From Geobacillus icigianus (GTDB lineage: Bacteria > Bacillota > Bacilli > Bacillales > Anoxybacillaceae): a stretch of 47,486 bases of DNA. The DNA lies in the NCBI RefSeq assembly GCF_000750005.1, contig NZ_JPYA01000203.1, positions 1-47,486 of the forward strand, in the 5' to 3' direction. The notes under the pieces were generated by a model. The model worked only from the letters and a program-made list of their open reading frames with translations. It was not told the DNA's origin and searched no databases. Of this stretch, positions 1 through 8,568 are shown one piece after another. The stretch's first letter is position 1; the number at the start of each line of letters is the position of its first letter. The translations under genes and the position numbers were made by a program.

Positions 1-5
1 TAATT

Positions 6-21
6 GAAAAAATTTTTTGCT
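6..21. repeat. 16-bp AT block shared with the rocA leader
   Basis: GAAAAAATTTTTTGCT occurs here and again, identically, at 1570-1585 just before rocA. A short inverted repeat GCTCA-N4-TGAGC (19-32) and another, CCGCTT/AAGCGG (34-39 and 55-60), follow it. No protein is assigned to the block. Its presence upstream of two genes of one pathway suggests a common regulatory site, but an A6T6 tract could also recur by chance. Confidence 0.4.
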
Positions 22-97
22 CAATGATGAGCGCCGCTTGTTCGATGAAAATGTAAGCGGTTCCGATTTGATCTGTTAAGGAAGGAGAGTGTGGGGA

Positions 98-1510
98 ATG
101 CCACCAGCACAAGAATTAAAGCGCGAATTAAAAAGCAGGCATTTGTTTATGATTGCCCTTGGCGGGGTGATCGGCACGGGGTTGTTTTTAGGATCCGGCT
201 ATACGATTCATGAGGCGGGGCCGGGGGGAGCGGTGGCCGCTTACTTATTTGGCGGTCTCGTCATGTATTTGACGATGCTTTCGCTAGGGGAATTGGCGGT
301 GAGAATCCCCGATGCCGGGTCGTATCAGACGTATGCAACGAAATTCATCTCGCCGGCTGTCGGCTACTGCATCGGCTGGCTGTCTTGGCTCAATTGGTCG
401 GTGACGGTCGGCATCGAGCTGCTCACGGTCAGCATTTTGATGAAGCGATGGTTTCCCGATGTGCCGACATGGGTGTTTTGTGCGGTCTTTGCCTTGTTGT
501 TGTTTTTGATCAACGCCTTGTCTGTCAAAGGGTTTGGCGAGGTCGAGTTTTGGTTTTCCAGCGTGAAAGTGCTGACGGTGATCGCCTTTATTGTGCTTGG
601 ATTGGCGGCGATGTTTGGCGTCATCCAGATGAAAAACGGGCAGCCTGCTCCGTTTTTCACGAACTATACGGATCATGGCGGTTTGTTTCCAAAAGGGTTT
701 TGGGCGATTTTTTCAACCATGATATTGGTTAACTTTTCTTTCCAAGGGACGGAACTGGTCGGCGTGGCTGCCGGGGAAAGCCGCGAGCCGGAGAAGACAG
801 TGCCGGTGGCGTTGCGCAATACGGTATGGCGCATTTTGATCTTCTTCATTCTGGCGATTTTTGTGCTGGCCGGTTTGTTTCCGTGGGAGAAGGCGGGTGT
901 GGTGAAAAGTCCATTTGTGGTCGTGTTTGACAATATTGGTATTCCGTATGCGGCCGATATCATGAATTTTGTCATCATTACGGCGGTGCTGTCGGTGGCC
1001 AATTCAGGATTGTATGCAACGTCGCGCGTGCTTTGGTCGATGTCGCGTCAAGGAATGGTGACGCCGTTTTTCAGCAAACTGTCGAAGCGCGGCGTGCCGC
1101 TTAACGCGCTGATCGCCAGCATTGCCATCGGATGCTTGTCGCTGTTATGCAGCATTTACGCGGAAGATACGGTGTATGTTTGGTTGACGGCGATCGCCGG
1201 GTTTGGCGCGGTGACCGTCTGGGCGTCGATTGCGCTGTCGAGCTATTTGGGACGGAAGGCGTTTTTGCGCGAGGGCGGCGATGTGCGCGATTTGAAGTAT
1301 CGGACGCCGCTGTATCCATTCGTGCCGCTGGCGGCGTTTGCGTTAAATATGGTGACGATCATCGGATTGGCCTTCATTCCCGATCAGCGGATCGCGCTTT
1401 ACTGCGGGATTCCGTTTTTGCTCGCTTGTTATGGCTACTACCACTTGGTGGCGAAAAAACGACTTCGGCCTTTGAACGTGGAAAAAGAGGAGCTGACGGT
1501 GGCCAAGTAA
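98..1510 (+). CDS. rocE: Amino acid permease, RocE/RocC type (arginine/ornithine uptake)
   Basis: This is a 470-residue amino acid/polyamine/organocation (AAT family) transporter with about 12 hydrophobic segments. The N-terminus carries the family hallmark GGVIGTGLFLGSG at residues 22-34, and a later FQGTELVGVAAGES segment is characteristic of RocE-like permeases. It should import arginine, ornithine or a related amino acid across the membrane by ion symport. A GTG at 89 extends the frame, but the ATG at 98 lies about 8 nt after GGAAGGAGAG and gives the expected N-terminus (MPPAQELKRELKSRH). The rocA and rocD genes that follow support a role in arginine/ornithine catabolism. Other amino acids remain possible substrates, because AAT permeases are hard to separate by sequence alone. 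Confidence 0.85.
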   Translation: MPPAQELKRELKSRHLFMIALGGVIGTGLFLGSGYTIHEAGPGGAVAAYLFGGLVMYLTMLSLGELAVRIPDAGSYQTYATKFISPAVGYCIGWLSWLNWSVTVGIELLTVSILMKRWFPDVPTWVFCAVFALLLFLINALSVKGFGEVEFWFSSVKVLTVIAFIVLGLAAMFGVIQMKNGQPAPFFTNYTDHGGLFPKGFWAIFSTMILVNFSFQGTELVGVAAGESREPEKTVPVALRNTVWRILIFFILAIFVLAGLFPWEKAGVVKSPFVVVFDNIGIPYAADIMNFVIITAVLSVANSGLYATSRVLWSMSRQGMVTPFFSKLSKRGVPLNALIASIAIGCLSLLCSIYAEDTVYVWLTAIAGFGAVTVWASIALSSYLGRKAFLREGGDVRDLKYRTPLYPFVPLAAFALNMVTIIGLAFIPDQRIALYCGIPFLLACYGYYHLVAKKRLRPLNVEKEELTVAK

Positions 1511-1607
1511 AAATCATTGAAAAAAGCCATAATTATTTGCATAATATAACTATGAAACCGTTTTATAACGAAAAAATTTTTTGCTTGTTAAAAAGGAGGA
1601 CGACGAA
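1511..1607 (+). promoter_or_regulatory. Intergenic leader of rocA
   Basis: This AT-rich 97-nt spacer holds an inverted repeat ATTAT-N4-ATAAT near 1531-1544, a degenerate catabolite-repression-like sequence near 1553-1566 (two mismatches to a cre consensus, so weak) and the 16-bp block also seen at 6-21. The rocA ribosome binding site AAAGGAGG is at 1592-1599. I see no sigma-54 type -24/-12 element, although B. subtilis roc genes use one. Confidence 0.4.
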
Positions 1608-3155
1608 ATGGTGCAGCCGTACAGACATGAACCGCTCACCGACTTTACTGTGGAAGCGAACCGGGACGCGTTTTTGGTAGCGCTCAAGAAAGTGGAATCG
1701 GAGCTTGGGCGCGATTATCCGCTCGTGATCGGCGGCGAGCGCATCATGACCGAGGACAAGATCACGTCGATCAATCCGGCCAATAAGGCGGAGGTGGTCG
1801 GCCGGGTGGCGAAAGCGAATCAAGAGCTCGCCGAACGGGCGATGAAAGCCGCCGATGAAGCGTTCCGCACGTGGAGCCGGACGAGTCCGGAAGCGCGGGC
1901 CGATATTTTGTTCCGGGCGGCGGCGATCGTGCGCCGGCGCAAGCACGAATTTTCCGCTTGGTTGGTGAAAGAAGCCGGCAAGCCGTGGCGCGAGGCGGAT
2001 GCCGATACAGCCGAAGCGATCGACTTTATGGAATATTACGGCCGGCAAATGTTGAAGTTGAAAGACGGCATTCCGGTGGAAAGCCGTCCGGGGGAAACGA
2101 ACCGCTTTTTCTACATCCCGCTTGGCGTCGGCGTCGTCATTTCACCGTGGAACTTCCCGTTTGCCATTATGGCGGGAACAACGGTCGCTTCGCTTGTGAC
2201 GGGCAATACGGTGCTGCTGAAACCGGCGAGCGCCACGCCGGTGGTGGCGTATAAATTTGTGGAAGTGTTGGAAGAAGCGGGGTTGCCGGCTGGTGTCCTC
2301 AACTACATCCCGGGCAGCGGGGCCGAAGTGGGCGACTATTTGGTCGACCATCCGCGCACGCGGTTTATCAGCTTCACCGGCTCGCGTGATGTTGGCATTC
2401 GCATTTACGAGCGGGCAGCGAAAGTGCACCCGGGACAAATTTGGTTGAAGCGCGTCATCGCGGAAATGGGCGGCAAAGACGCCATCGTTGTGGATAAGGA
2501 AGCCGATCTGGAACTGGCGGCGCAATCGATTGTCGCCTCGGCGTTTGGCTTTTCGGGGCAAAAATGTTCGGCGTGCTCGCGCGCGATCATTGTCGAAGAT
2601 GTGTATGATCAAGTGCTCAGCCGCGTCGTCGAGCTGACAAAGCAGCTCAACGTCGGCGATCCGGCGGAGCAAGCGACGTTTATGGGACCGGTGATCGACC
2701 AAAACGCGTACAACAAAATTATGGAATATATTGAGATCGGAAAACAGGAAGGCCGTCTGATGACCGGCGGAGAAGGAGACGATGCAAAAGGCTTCTTCAT
2801 CCAGCCGACAGTGTTTGCCGATGTCGATCCGAATGCGCGCATTATGCAGGAAGAAATTTTCGGTCCGGTCGTCGCGTTCGCCAAAGCGCGCGACTTTGAC
2901 CATGCGCTCGAGATCGCGAACAACACAGAATACGGCCTGACAGGCGCTGTCATTTCCCGCAACCGAGCGAATCTTGAAAAAGCGCGGCAAGAATTCCATG
3001 TCGGCAACTTGTATTTCAATCGCGGCTGCACGGGTGCGATCGTCGGCTATCAACCGTTTGGCGGCTTCAATATGTCAGGGACGGACTCGAAAGCCGGCGG
3101 TCCGGATTACTTACTCCTCCATATGCAAGCGAAAACGGTATCGGAAATGTTTTAA
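1608..3155 (+). CDS. rocA: 1-pyrroline-5-carboxylate dehydrogenase RocA
   Basis: The enzyme oxidises pyrroline-5-carboxylate (glutamate semialdehyde) to glutamate with NAD+, the last step of arginine, ornithine and proline breakdown, in the cytosol. The 515 residues match the family length. Visible aldehyde dehydrogenase motifs are SPWNFPFA (cofactor binding), SFTGSRDVG, the general-base glutamate in [12 protein letters not shown] and the nucleophilic cysteine in [13 protein letters not shown] (near residue 320), plus the late [10 protein letters not shown] motif. The start at 1608 sits 8 nt after AAAGGAGG; the frame opens further upstream, but that extension contains the ribosome binding site. 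It is followed by a hairpin terminator and rocD. Confidence 0.95.
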   Translation: MVQPYRHEPLTDFTVEANRDAFLVALKKVESELGRDYPLVIGGERIMTEDKITSINPANKAEVVGRVAKANQELAERAMKAADEAFRTWSRTSPEARADILFRAAAIVRRRKHEFSAWLVKEAGKPWREADADTAEAIDFMEYYGRQMLKLKDGIPVESRPGETNRFFYIPLGVGVVISPWNFPFAIMAGTTVASLVTGNTVLLKPASATPVVAYKFVEVLEEAGLPAGVLNYIPGSGAEVGDYLVDHPRTRFISFTGSRDVGIRIYERAAKVHPGQIWLKRVIAEMGGKDAIVVDKEADLELAAQSIVASAFGFSGQKCSACSRAIIVEDVYDQVLSRVVELTKQLNVGDPAEQATFMGPVIDQNAYNKIMEYIEIGKQEGRLMTGGEGDDAKGFFIQPTVFADVDPNARIMQEEIFGPVVAFAKARDFDHALEIANNTEYGLTGAVISRNRANLEKARQEFHVGNLYFNRGCTGAIVGYQPFGGFNMSGTDSKAGGPDYLLLHMQAKTVSEMF

Positions 3156-3251
3156 GGCAAAGGGGCTGACCCAACAGGCGATCTCCCCTCAAGAAAGACA
3201 CAACATATCGTGTGGCAGGGAAGCGGCTGGTGCTTATATAGCGATGAGAGA

Positions 3252-3284
3252 GGGTGTCCCAGTCCTTTTGGGACACCCGCTTTT
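3252..3284 (+). terminator. Rho-independent terminator after rocA
   Basis: GGGTGTCCCA (3252-3261) pairs perfectly with TGGGACACCC (3269-3278) across a 7-nt loop and is followed by GCTTTT. It lies about 70 nt before the rocD start, so rocD may depend on readthrough or on its own promoter. Confidence 0.8.
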
Positions 3285-3320
3285 GCAACGCAACGAAGAA
3301 AACGGAAAGGAGCGGTGAAG

Positions 3321-4538
3321 ATGGCAACCAAATCAGAACAGCTCATTGCGAAGACGGAACAATACGGGGCGCGCAATTACCATCCGCTGCCGATCGTCAT
3401 CTCGGAAGCGGAAGGAGTATGGGTGAAAGACCCGGAAGGCAACCGCTATATGGATATGTTAAGCGCTTATTCGGCGGTGAACCAAGGCCATCGCCATCCG
3501 AAAATTATTGCGGCGCTGAAAAAGCAGGCGGATCGTGTCACGCTCACGTCGCGCGCGTTCCATAACGACCAGCTCGGTCCGTGGTACGAGAAAGTATGCC
3601 GATTGACAAAAAAAGAAATGGTGCTGCCGATGAATACGGGCGCCGAAGCGGTGGAAACGGCGCTCAAAGCGGCGCGCCGCTGGGCGTATGACGTCAAAGG
3701 CGTCCCGGACAACCAAGCCGAAATCATCGTTTGTGAAGGAAACTTCCACGGCCGGACGCTTGCCGCCGTGTCGCTGTCGTCCGAACCGGCTTATAAACGC
3801 GGGTTTGGGCCGCTGTTGCCGGGCGTGAAAATCATCCCGTACGGCGATATCGAAGCGCTGAAAGCCGCGATCACACCGAATACAGCGGCGTTTCTTGTCG
3901 AGCCGATCCAAGGCGAAGCGGGCATCCGCATCCCGCCGCAAGGATTTTTAAAAGCGGCGTATGACGTATGCAAAGCGAACAACGTCTTGTTCATCGCGGA
4001 CGAAATTCAAACCGGGCTCGGCCGGACCGGGAAGTTGTTTGCCTGCGACTGGGAAGGCGTCGTGCCCGATATGTATATTTTAGGAAAAGCGTTGGGCGGC
4101 GGGGTGTTCCCGATTTCGTGCGTCGTCGCCAATCGCGATATTTTGTCGGTGTTTGAACCCGGCTCGCACGGCTCGACGTTCGGCGGCAACCCGCTCGCTT
4201 GCGCGGTGTCGATCGCAGCGCTCGAGGTGATTGAAGAAGAGCGTCTAGCGGAGCGTTCGCTTGAACTTGGCGAATACTTCCTTTCGAAACTAAAACAAAT
4301 TCGAAACGAGGATATTAAAGAAATTCGCGGCCGCGGTTTGTTTATCGGCGTTGAGCTGCATGGCCCAGCGCGTCCGTACTGTGAGGCGCTGAAAGAGCAA
4401 GGCTTGCTTTGCAAGGAAACACACGAGACGGTCATTCGCTTCGCGCCGCCGCTCATCGTGACAAAAGAAGAATTGGACTGGGCGCTTGAGCGGATTGTGA
4501 ACGTTTTATCCCGGCCGGTTTCCAGTCCAAACGAATGA
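3321..4538 (+). CDS. rocD: Ornithine aminotransferase RocD
   Basis: This PLP enzyme transfers the delta-amino group of ornithine to 2-oxoglutarate, giving glutamate semialdehyde/pyrroline-5-carboxylate, which is the substrate of RocA just upstream. The 405 residues match class III aminotransferases. Visible are the cofactor-binding [17 protein letters not shown] segment, the PLP aspartate in [14 protein letters not shown] and the Schiff-base lysine in [12 protein letters not shown] (around residue 255), followed by [15 protein letters not shown]. The ATG at 3321 is preceded by GGAAAGGAG with good spacing; the longer open frame to 3210 runs through the rocA terminator and is not used. Confidence 0.93.
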   Translation: MATKSEQLIAKTEQYGARNYHPLPIVISEAEGVWVKDPEGNRYMDMLSAYSAVNQGHRHPKIIAALKKQADRVTLTSRAFHNDQLGPWYEKVCRLTKKEMVLPMNTGAEAVETALKAARRWAYDVKGVPDNQAEIIVCEGNFHGRTLAAVSLSSEPAYKRGFGPLLPGVKIIPYGDIEALKAAITPNTAAFLVEPIQGEAGIRIPPQGFLKAAYDVCKANNVLFIADEIQTGLGRTGKLFACDWEGVVPDMYILGKALGGGVFPISCVVANRDILSVFEPGSHGSTFGGNPLACAVSIAALEVIEEERLAERSLELGEYFLSKLKQIRNEDIKEIRGRGLFIGVELHGPARPYCEALKEQGLLCKETHETVIRFAPPLIVTKEELDWALERIVNVLSRPVSSPNE

Positions 4539-4544
4539 GAATGC

Positions 4545-4645
4545 AATGCGAATAGGCTGTCAAGCGAAAGCGGGTTGCGAATCTCGTTCAACAAGAGAGC
4601 ATATCGCTTGAATGGAATGCGAATAGGCTGTGAAGCGAAAGAGGG
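4545..4645. repeat. 30-bp imperfect direct repeat downstream of rocD
   Basis: The 30 bases at 4545-4574 recur with two differences at 4616-4645 (both begin AATGCGAATAGGCTGT and end near AAGCGAAAG). The copies are 71 bp apart and the second runs into the rocD terminator. This looks like a local duplication of the gene tail region. Confidence 0.7.
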
Positions 4646-4704
4646 AGCTGATTCAAACGCCCGCCCAATCAAGTGTGGGGCTGGAATCAGCTCCTGTTAT
4701 TTTT
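4644..4704 (+). terminator. Terminator after rocD
   Basis: GGAGCTGATTC (4644-4654) is the exact reverse complement of GAATCAGCTCC (4684-4694), and TGTTATTTTT follows. The loop is long (29 nt). Confidence 0.75.
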
Positions 4705-4803
4705 GCGGTCACCGCGCATTTTCTGCTAAGATAGGAGAAAGGATGGCACGGATGAAGCATACCTTCATACAGAGACGAAGAGCAAGTGAATGGAGGAAGA
4801 CCC

Positions 4804-5403
4804 GTGCAGACATGGATCACTGATTTTATGGAGCAATTTGGCTATATCGGCATTTTCCTCATGATCGCGCTGGAAAATATCTTTCCGCCGATTCCGTCGG
4901 AAGTCATTTTGCCGTTTGGTGGGTTTATGACGACCTACACCACCTTGACGGTTCCCGGCGTCATTGCGGCAGCGACAGCGGGTTCGGTTGTTGGGGCGAT
5001 CGTGCTGTACGGTATCGGCCGGCTGTTGTCGGTTGAGCGGCTTGGGCGGATCATTGACCGTTGGGGCGGATGGCTGCGGGTGAAGCCGGAAGACATCGAC
5101 AAGGCGAACCGGACGTTTCAGCGCTACGGGGTGTGGGCGGTATTCTTTGGCCGCATGATTCCGCTCGTGCGCAGCTTGATTTCGATTCCCGCCGGCATGG
5201 CGAAGATGAACGTGTGGCTGTTTGTCTGGCTGTCGGTGCTCGGAACGCTCATTTGGAATACGATTTTAATCTCGATCGGGGCGGCGCTCGGTGAGTCGTG
5301 GGGGAAAGTATCGGAAGTGATTGGGATGTACGCTGAAGTGGTGTATATCCTTATTGCTGCGGTTATTGTGGTTGGAGCGATCCGCGTTTGGAAGCGGCGC
5401 TAG
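4804..5403 (+). CDS. DedA family membrane protein
   Basis: This is a 199-residue polytopic membrane protein of the DedA/SNARE-associated (VTT domain) family. Members studied in bacteria translocate undecaprenyl phosphate or phospholipids and affect membrane potential. The sequence shows the N-terminal GYIGIFLMIALENIFPPIPSE re-entrant motif with its acidic residue, and the second conserved block FGRMIPLVRSLISIPAG with the essential arginines. The start is GTG 4804, after GGAGGAAG at 4792-4799; a GTG at 4786 lies upstream of that ribosome binding site. It is a single gene flanked by terminators. A second, distinct DedA is at 30914. The exact substrate cannot be assigned. Confidence 0.85.
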   Translation: MQTWITDFMEQFGYIGIFLMIALENIFPPIPSEVILPFGGFMTTYTTLTVPGVIAAATAGSVVGAIVLYGIGRLLSVERLGRIIDRWGGWLRVKPEDIDKANRTFQRYGVWAVFFGRMIPLVRSLISIPAGMAKMNVWLFVWLSVLGTLIWNTILISIGAALGESWGKVSEVIGMYAEVVYILIAAVIVVGAIRVWKRR

Positions 5404-5439
5404 GTTTCTTAATTCCGACATCGTAAAAAATGGTTTGGC

Positions 5440-5487
5440 CAAAAAGGGCTGCCCCAAGGCTGTTTTTTCGTCTTGGAGGCGGCCCTT
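5440..5487. terminator. Bidirectional terminator between dedA and the siderophore operon
   Basis: AAGGGCTGCCCCAAG (5444-5458) pairs with CTTGGAGGCGGCCCTT (5472-5487) with small mismatches. On the minus strand the stem ends in a T run before the plus-strand AAAAAGGG, so it serves best for the minus-strand transport operon. On the plus strand the loop contains TTTTTT. Confidence 0.65.
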
Positions 5488-5572
5488 CTCGCAAACGGAA
5501 AACTTCCCGCTTCCACGTGAAACGGGAGTAGCGGCGAACGGGCTTTGTCGCCTGTGAGCTTTTTCATGGTCG

Positions 5573-6571
5573 TTAGAAGGTTCCGCGCTTCCATAACAAA
5601 TAAATGAAGTATGGTGCACCGATGATTGACGCCACCACTCCTGCCGGAAGCGGTTCGGCGAGAACGTTGCGCCCGATCGTATCAGCGGCAAGCAGCAGCC
5701 AACCGCCGATGAGCATCGCTGCCGGAATGGCCCGTTCATGGCGCGGACCGACGATCATTTTGGCGATGTGCGGCGCCATTAAGCCGATAAAGGGGATGCC
5801 CCCGGTTACAGCGACGGCCGCTGCCGCGACGGCAACGGCGGTTGTCATCAGCACGAGCCGCTCGCGGCGAACATGGACGCCGACCCCGATGGCAACCGGA
5901 TCGCCTAAGTGCAAAAGGTTTAGCCGTTTCGCCCGATACAGGCCGATCAACGCACCGATGACAAGCCACGGCAGCATCGCCCAAATAAACGGCCAGTCAT
6001 CGCCCCAAATGTTGCCGTACAGCCATCTGGCGATAAAGTCGACTTTCGTTCGGTCGGCGGCGGAAATGAGGACAATCATGAGCCCGGAGAGCGCCATCGA
6101 AAATCCGACCCCGGTCAAGATGAACGATACCGGCTGCAGCCCGGTTGTTTGATTGTAAGAAACGGCGTAAATGGCCGCTGCCGTCAACAGCGCTCCGACG
6201 AAGGCGACGAGCGGCAGCGCGTAAAGAAACGTCCCAGCTTCAATCGGGAAAAATAAAAAGAATATAGCGACGCCCGCGCCGGCTCCGGCGTTGATGCCCA
6301 ATATGCCCGGATCGGCGAGTTCATTTCGGGTGATGCCTTGCAGCATCGCTCCCGATAGGGCGAGCGCCATCCCGGCGAGCAACGTAATCACGATACGCGG
6401 CAGGCGGAGAGAAAACAAAATAAACGCTTCTTGCATCGAGCCGTAGCCAAACAGCGTCGGCACGATGCGTCCGTACGAGAGCGGCGCTTCGCCGGTGCCC
6501 AACGCGATGGCGGCCGTTGCGGCAATAAGCAACAAAAGCAGTCCCAACACGATCGTGATGCGCATTCTCAT
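5573..6571 (-). CDS. Siderophore ABC transporter permease (FecCD family)
   Basis: This 332-residue FecCD/BtuC-type permease has about nine to ten hydrophobic segments. Conserved segments are GMALALSGAMLQGITRNELADPGILGINAGAG near the N-terminus and GGIPFIGLMAPHIAK near the C-terminus, the latter including the coupling-helix region that contacts the ATPase. It should form the membrane channel together with the neighbouring permease for ferric siderophore import, like YfhA in the B. subtilis YfiYZ-YfhA system. The ATG overlaps the upstream stop (ATGA), indicating translational coupling. It is the last gene of the operon and ends just before a terminator. Confidence 0.88.
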   Translation of the reverse strand: MRMRITIVLGLLLLLIAATAAIALGTGEAPLSYGRIVPTLFGYGSMQEAFILFSLRLPRIVITLLAGMALALSGAMLQGITRNELADPGILGINAGAGAGVAIFFLFFPIEAGTFLYALPLVAFVGALLTAAAIYAVSYNQTTGLQPVSFILTGVGFSMALSGLMIVLISAADRTKVDFIARWLYGNIWGDDWPFIWAMLPWLVIGALIGLYRAKRLNLLHLGDPVAIGVGVHVRRERLVLMTTAVAVAAAAVAVTGGIPFIGLMAPHIAKMIVGPRHERAIPAAMLIGGWLLLAADTIGRNVLAEPLPAGVVASIIGAPYFIYLLWKRGTF

Positions 6572-7575
6572 TCAAAGCCCCTCCCTTTTTTCCGCACGAC
6601 AAACAAGAAAAACGGCAAGCCGATCACCGCAACGATGGCTGCCACCGGCGTTTCGAACGGGGCGTTGATCGTACGGGCCGCCGTATCAGCGACGACCATG
6701 CCGGCCGCGCCGACTGTGGCCGACAGCGGGATGATGAATCGGTAATCGGCGCCGGCGATCGCGCGCACAAGATGAGGGATCATCAAGCCGATGAAGGTGA
6801 TGTTGCCGGCGATGGCGACCGACGCTCCTGTCAATAAAAAGATAGCCAAAAACAGCCACGTTTTGACGGCTGTTGTTTTTTGTCCGACGCCGACGGCGAC
6901 GTCTTCGCTCAAGCTAAGAATCGTCAGCTGCCGCGAATACCATGCGGCAATGGCGAGCCCGCTCACGATGAGCGGAATGACGACGGACAGCTGTTTCCAC
7001 GACGTTCCGGCTACCCCGCCCGATGTCCACATCGAAACGTCTTTGGAAATATGAAAATAAAGGCCGACCCCTTCAGCGACGGCAAACAAAAGCGCTGAGA
7101 TTGCCGAACCGGCTAGGACGATGCGCAATGGTGAAAAGCCGCCTTTGCGGGCGGCGCCGATGCCAAAGACCATCCCTGCTCCCACAGCCGCCCCAAGCAG
7201 ACAAGCGACGGTGATTACGAGATAATGGGCGGAAGGAAAACAGGCCATCGTTATGGCCAACGCTGCGTTCGCTCCAGCGGTTAGGCCAAGCAGTCCCGGG
7301 TCAGCGAGCGGGTTGCGTGTCATTCCTTGCATGATCGCCCCGGCGACGGCGAGTCCGGCACCGACAAAGGCCGCCGCCGTTTCCCGCGGCAGACGGAGCT
7401 CGCGAATCACGTCAAGCTGTTTGCCTTGTTCGTTGGAGAAGAGCGCTCGCCATACGTCGCTCCACGTCGTGTCGGCGGCGCCAACCACCATCGAGCCAAA
7501 CCAGACAGCGGCAAGCAGAATGAGCGACAACAGGAAGGCATAACGAAATGGCAGCAGCCTTCGGTTCATTTCCAT
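6568..7575 (-). CDS. Siderophore ABC transporter permease (FecCD family)
   Basis: This 335-residue FecCD permease is the heterodimer partner of the next gene. It shows VGAGLAVAGAIMQGMTRNPLADPGLLG and GNITFIGLMIPHLVRAIAG, the two typical blocks. The open frame extends to 7614 into an intergenic hairpin; the ATG at 7575 (MEMNRRLLPF) follows AAAGGGGGAAAT with normal spacing and is preferred. The gene belongs to the ATPase, binding protein, permease, permease operon controlled by the Fur box at 9394. Confidence 0.88.
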   Translation of the reverse strand: MEMNRRLLPFRYAFLLSLILLAAVWFGSMVVGAADTTWSDVWRALFSNEQGKQLDVIRELRLPRETAAAFVGAGLAVAGAIMQGMTRNPLADPGLLGLTAGANAALAITMACFPSAHYLVITVACLLGAAVGAGMVFGIGAARKGGFSPLRIVLAGSAISALLFAVAEGVGLYFHISKDVSMWTSGGVAGTSWKQLSVVIPLIVSGLAIAAWYSRQLTILSLSEDVAVGVGQKTTAVKTWLFLAIFLLTGASVAIAGNITFIGLMIPHLVRAIAGADYRFIIPLSATVGAAGMVVADTAARTINAPFETPVAAIVAVIGLPFFLFVVRKKGRGFE

Positions 7576-7602
7576 CGGCGATTTCCCCCTTTTGCACAAG
7601 AA

Positions 7603-7639
7603 AGGACGGGACATTCACGCACGGTGAATCTCCCGTCCT
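7603..7639 (-). terminator. Hairpin between binding-protein and permease genes (attenuator or processing site)
   Basis: AGGACGGGA (7603-7611) and ATTCAC (7613-7618) pair with GTGAAT (7624-7629) and TCCCGTCCT (7631-7639), a 15-bp stem broken by one C/C mismatch. Read on the minus strand it ends in TTTC. It separates the solute-binding lipoprotein gene from the permease genes, where operons often use partial termination or 3'-end protection to make more binding protein. Confidence 0.65.
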
Positions 7640-7644
7640 GTTGG

Positions 7645-8568
7645 TTATTGGCCTAAAAAGTGTTTCTTAAAGAAATCAAGCTGGTGTTCTAATGTAATCG
7701 GATCATTGAAATAAAAGGATTTGGCATCGGCAACAAACATATGCCCGTTTTTCACTGCCGGAATGTTTTTGAATGTGTTGGTTTCCATGAATGACGTGTC
7801 GCTGTCGCTATATTTGCTTACGATGAGGTAATCGCCGACAAATTGCGGCAGCGCTTCGAGAGAGACAGCGTAATAACCGGATTTGAGCGCGTGCTCTTTG
7901 ACTTTCTCTGGCATTTTCAGCTTCATTTCTTGGTATAAAATTTCTGTTCCGCGTCCCCAGTTGTTTCCGAAGACGTAAAGCTGCTTATCGAAGTTTTCCA
8001 TCACGGTCACCGTGGCGTTGTCGCCGATTTTCGCCCGGATTTGTTTTCCGGCTTCTTGTGCCCGTTTTTGGAAATCGGCAATCCATGCTTTCGCCTCTTT
8101 CTCTTTATTGAGCAATTTTCCGTATTCTAAAATCAAGTCTAAGTAATTGAGCTTTCCGTATGTAAACGTGACGGTTGGAGCGATCTTTTTCAGTTTTTCG
8201 ACGTTTTTTGTATTGGATAAGCCAACAATTAAGTCCGGTTTTAATGCCATAATTTTTTCGATGTCTTCATCGGTTACGGTCTGGGCATTTTTGAGCTTGT
8301 CCTGAAGAAGCGGATTCATTTTCGACCATGAATCGGCTCCGACGATTGGCACATCGAAGGCGGCGACATATCCAGCACCCCATAACGCCACAACGCGTTT
8401 CGGATGAGCAGGCACTTCGATTGGCCCGTTTTCTGATTGATAGGTCATCGTTTCCTTTTCTTTTTTAGCGGAAGGAGCGTTGGTTTCCTTCTGATGATTG
8501 GCGGCGTTGCCGCACGCGCTTAACACAAGGATAAAAAGAAGCAACAAGGAAAGCCACGTTTTTCTCAT
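7645..8568 (-). CDS. Iron-siderophore substrate-binding lipoprotein
   Basis: This 307-residue extracytoplasmic binding protein of the FecB/FepB-like (PF01497) class catches a ferric siderophore and delivers it to the FecCD permeases. The N-terminus is a lipoprotein signal: MRKTWLSLLLLFILVL followed by the lipobox SAC and a charged linker. The two lobes contain the family signatures PKRVVALWGAGYVAAFD and IMALKPDLIVGLSNTKNVEKL. The ATG at 8568 overlaps the ATPase stop (ATGA). The frame extends to 8607, but that adds residues in front of the signal peptide. Relatives in Bacillus bind hydroxamate siderophores (YfiY); the ligand here is not determined by sequence. Confidence 0.9.
   Translation of the reverse strand: MRKTWLSLLLLFILVLSACGNAANHQKETNAPSAKKEKETMTYQSENGPIEVPAHPKRVVALWGAGYVAAFDVPIVGADSWSKMNPLLQDKLKNAQTVTDEDIEKIMALKPDLIVGLSNTKNVEKLKKIAPTVTFTYGKLNYLDLILEYGKLLNKEKEAKAWIADFQKRAQEAGKQIRAKIGDNATVTVMENFDKQLYVFGNNWGRGTEILYQEMKLKMPEKVKEHALKSGYYAVSLEALPQFVGDYLIVSKYSDSDTSFMETNTFKNIPAVKNGHMFVADAKSFYFNDPITLEHQLDFFKKHFLGQ

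Noticed and set aside
1553..1566. Catabolite-responsive (cre) site before rocA
   Set aside because: Two mismatches at conserved positions, including the arm base; too weak to call.
1511..1607. Sigma-54 promoter before rocA
   Set aside because: I looked for GG-N10-GC at -24/-12 spacing and found none, although this is the B. subtilis mode of control.
2142..3053. 303-codon minus-strand frame inside rocA
   Set aside because: It is fully antisense to a well-supported dehydrogenase; long antisense frames are expected in GC-rich coding sequence.
4007..4672. 221-codon minus-strand frame overlapping rocD
   Set aside because: It overlaps the conserved C-terminal half of rocD and the rocD terminator, with no start signal.
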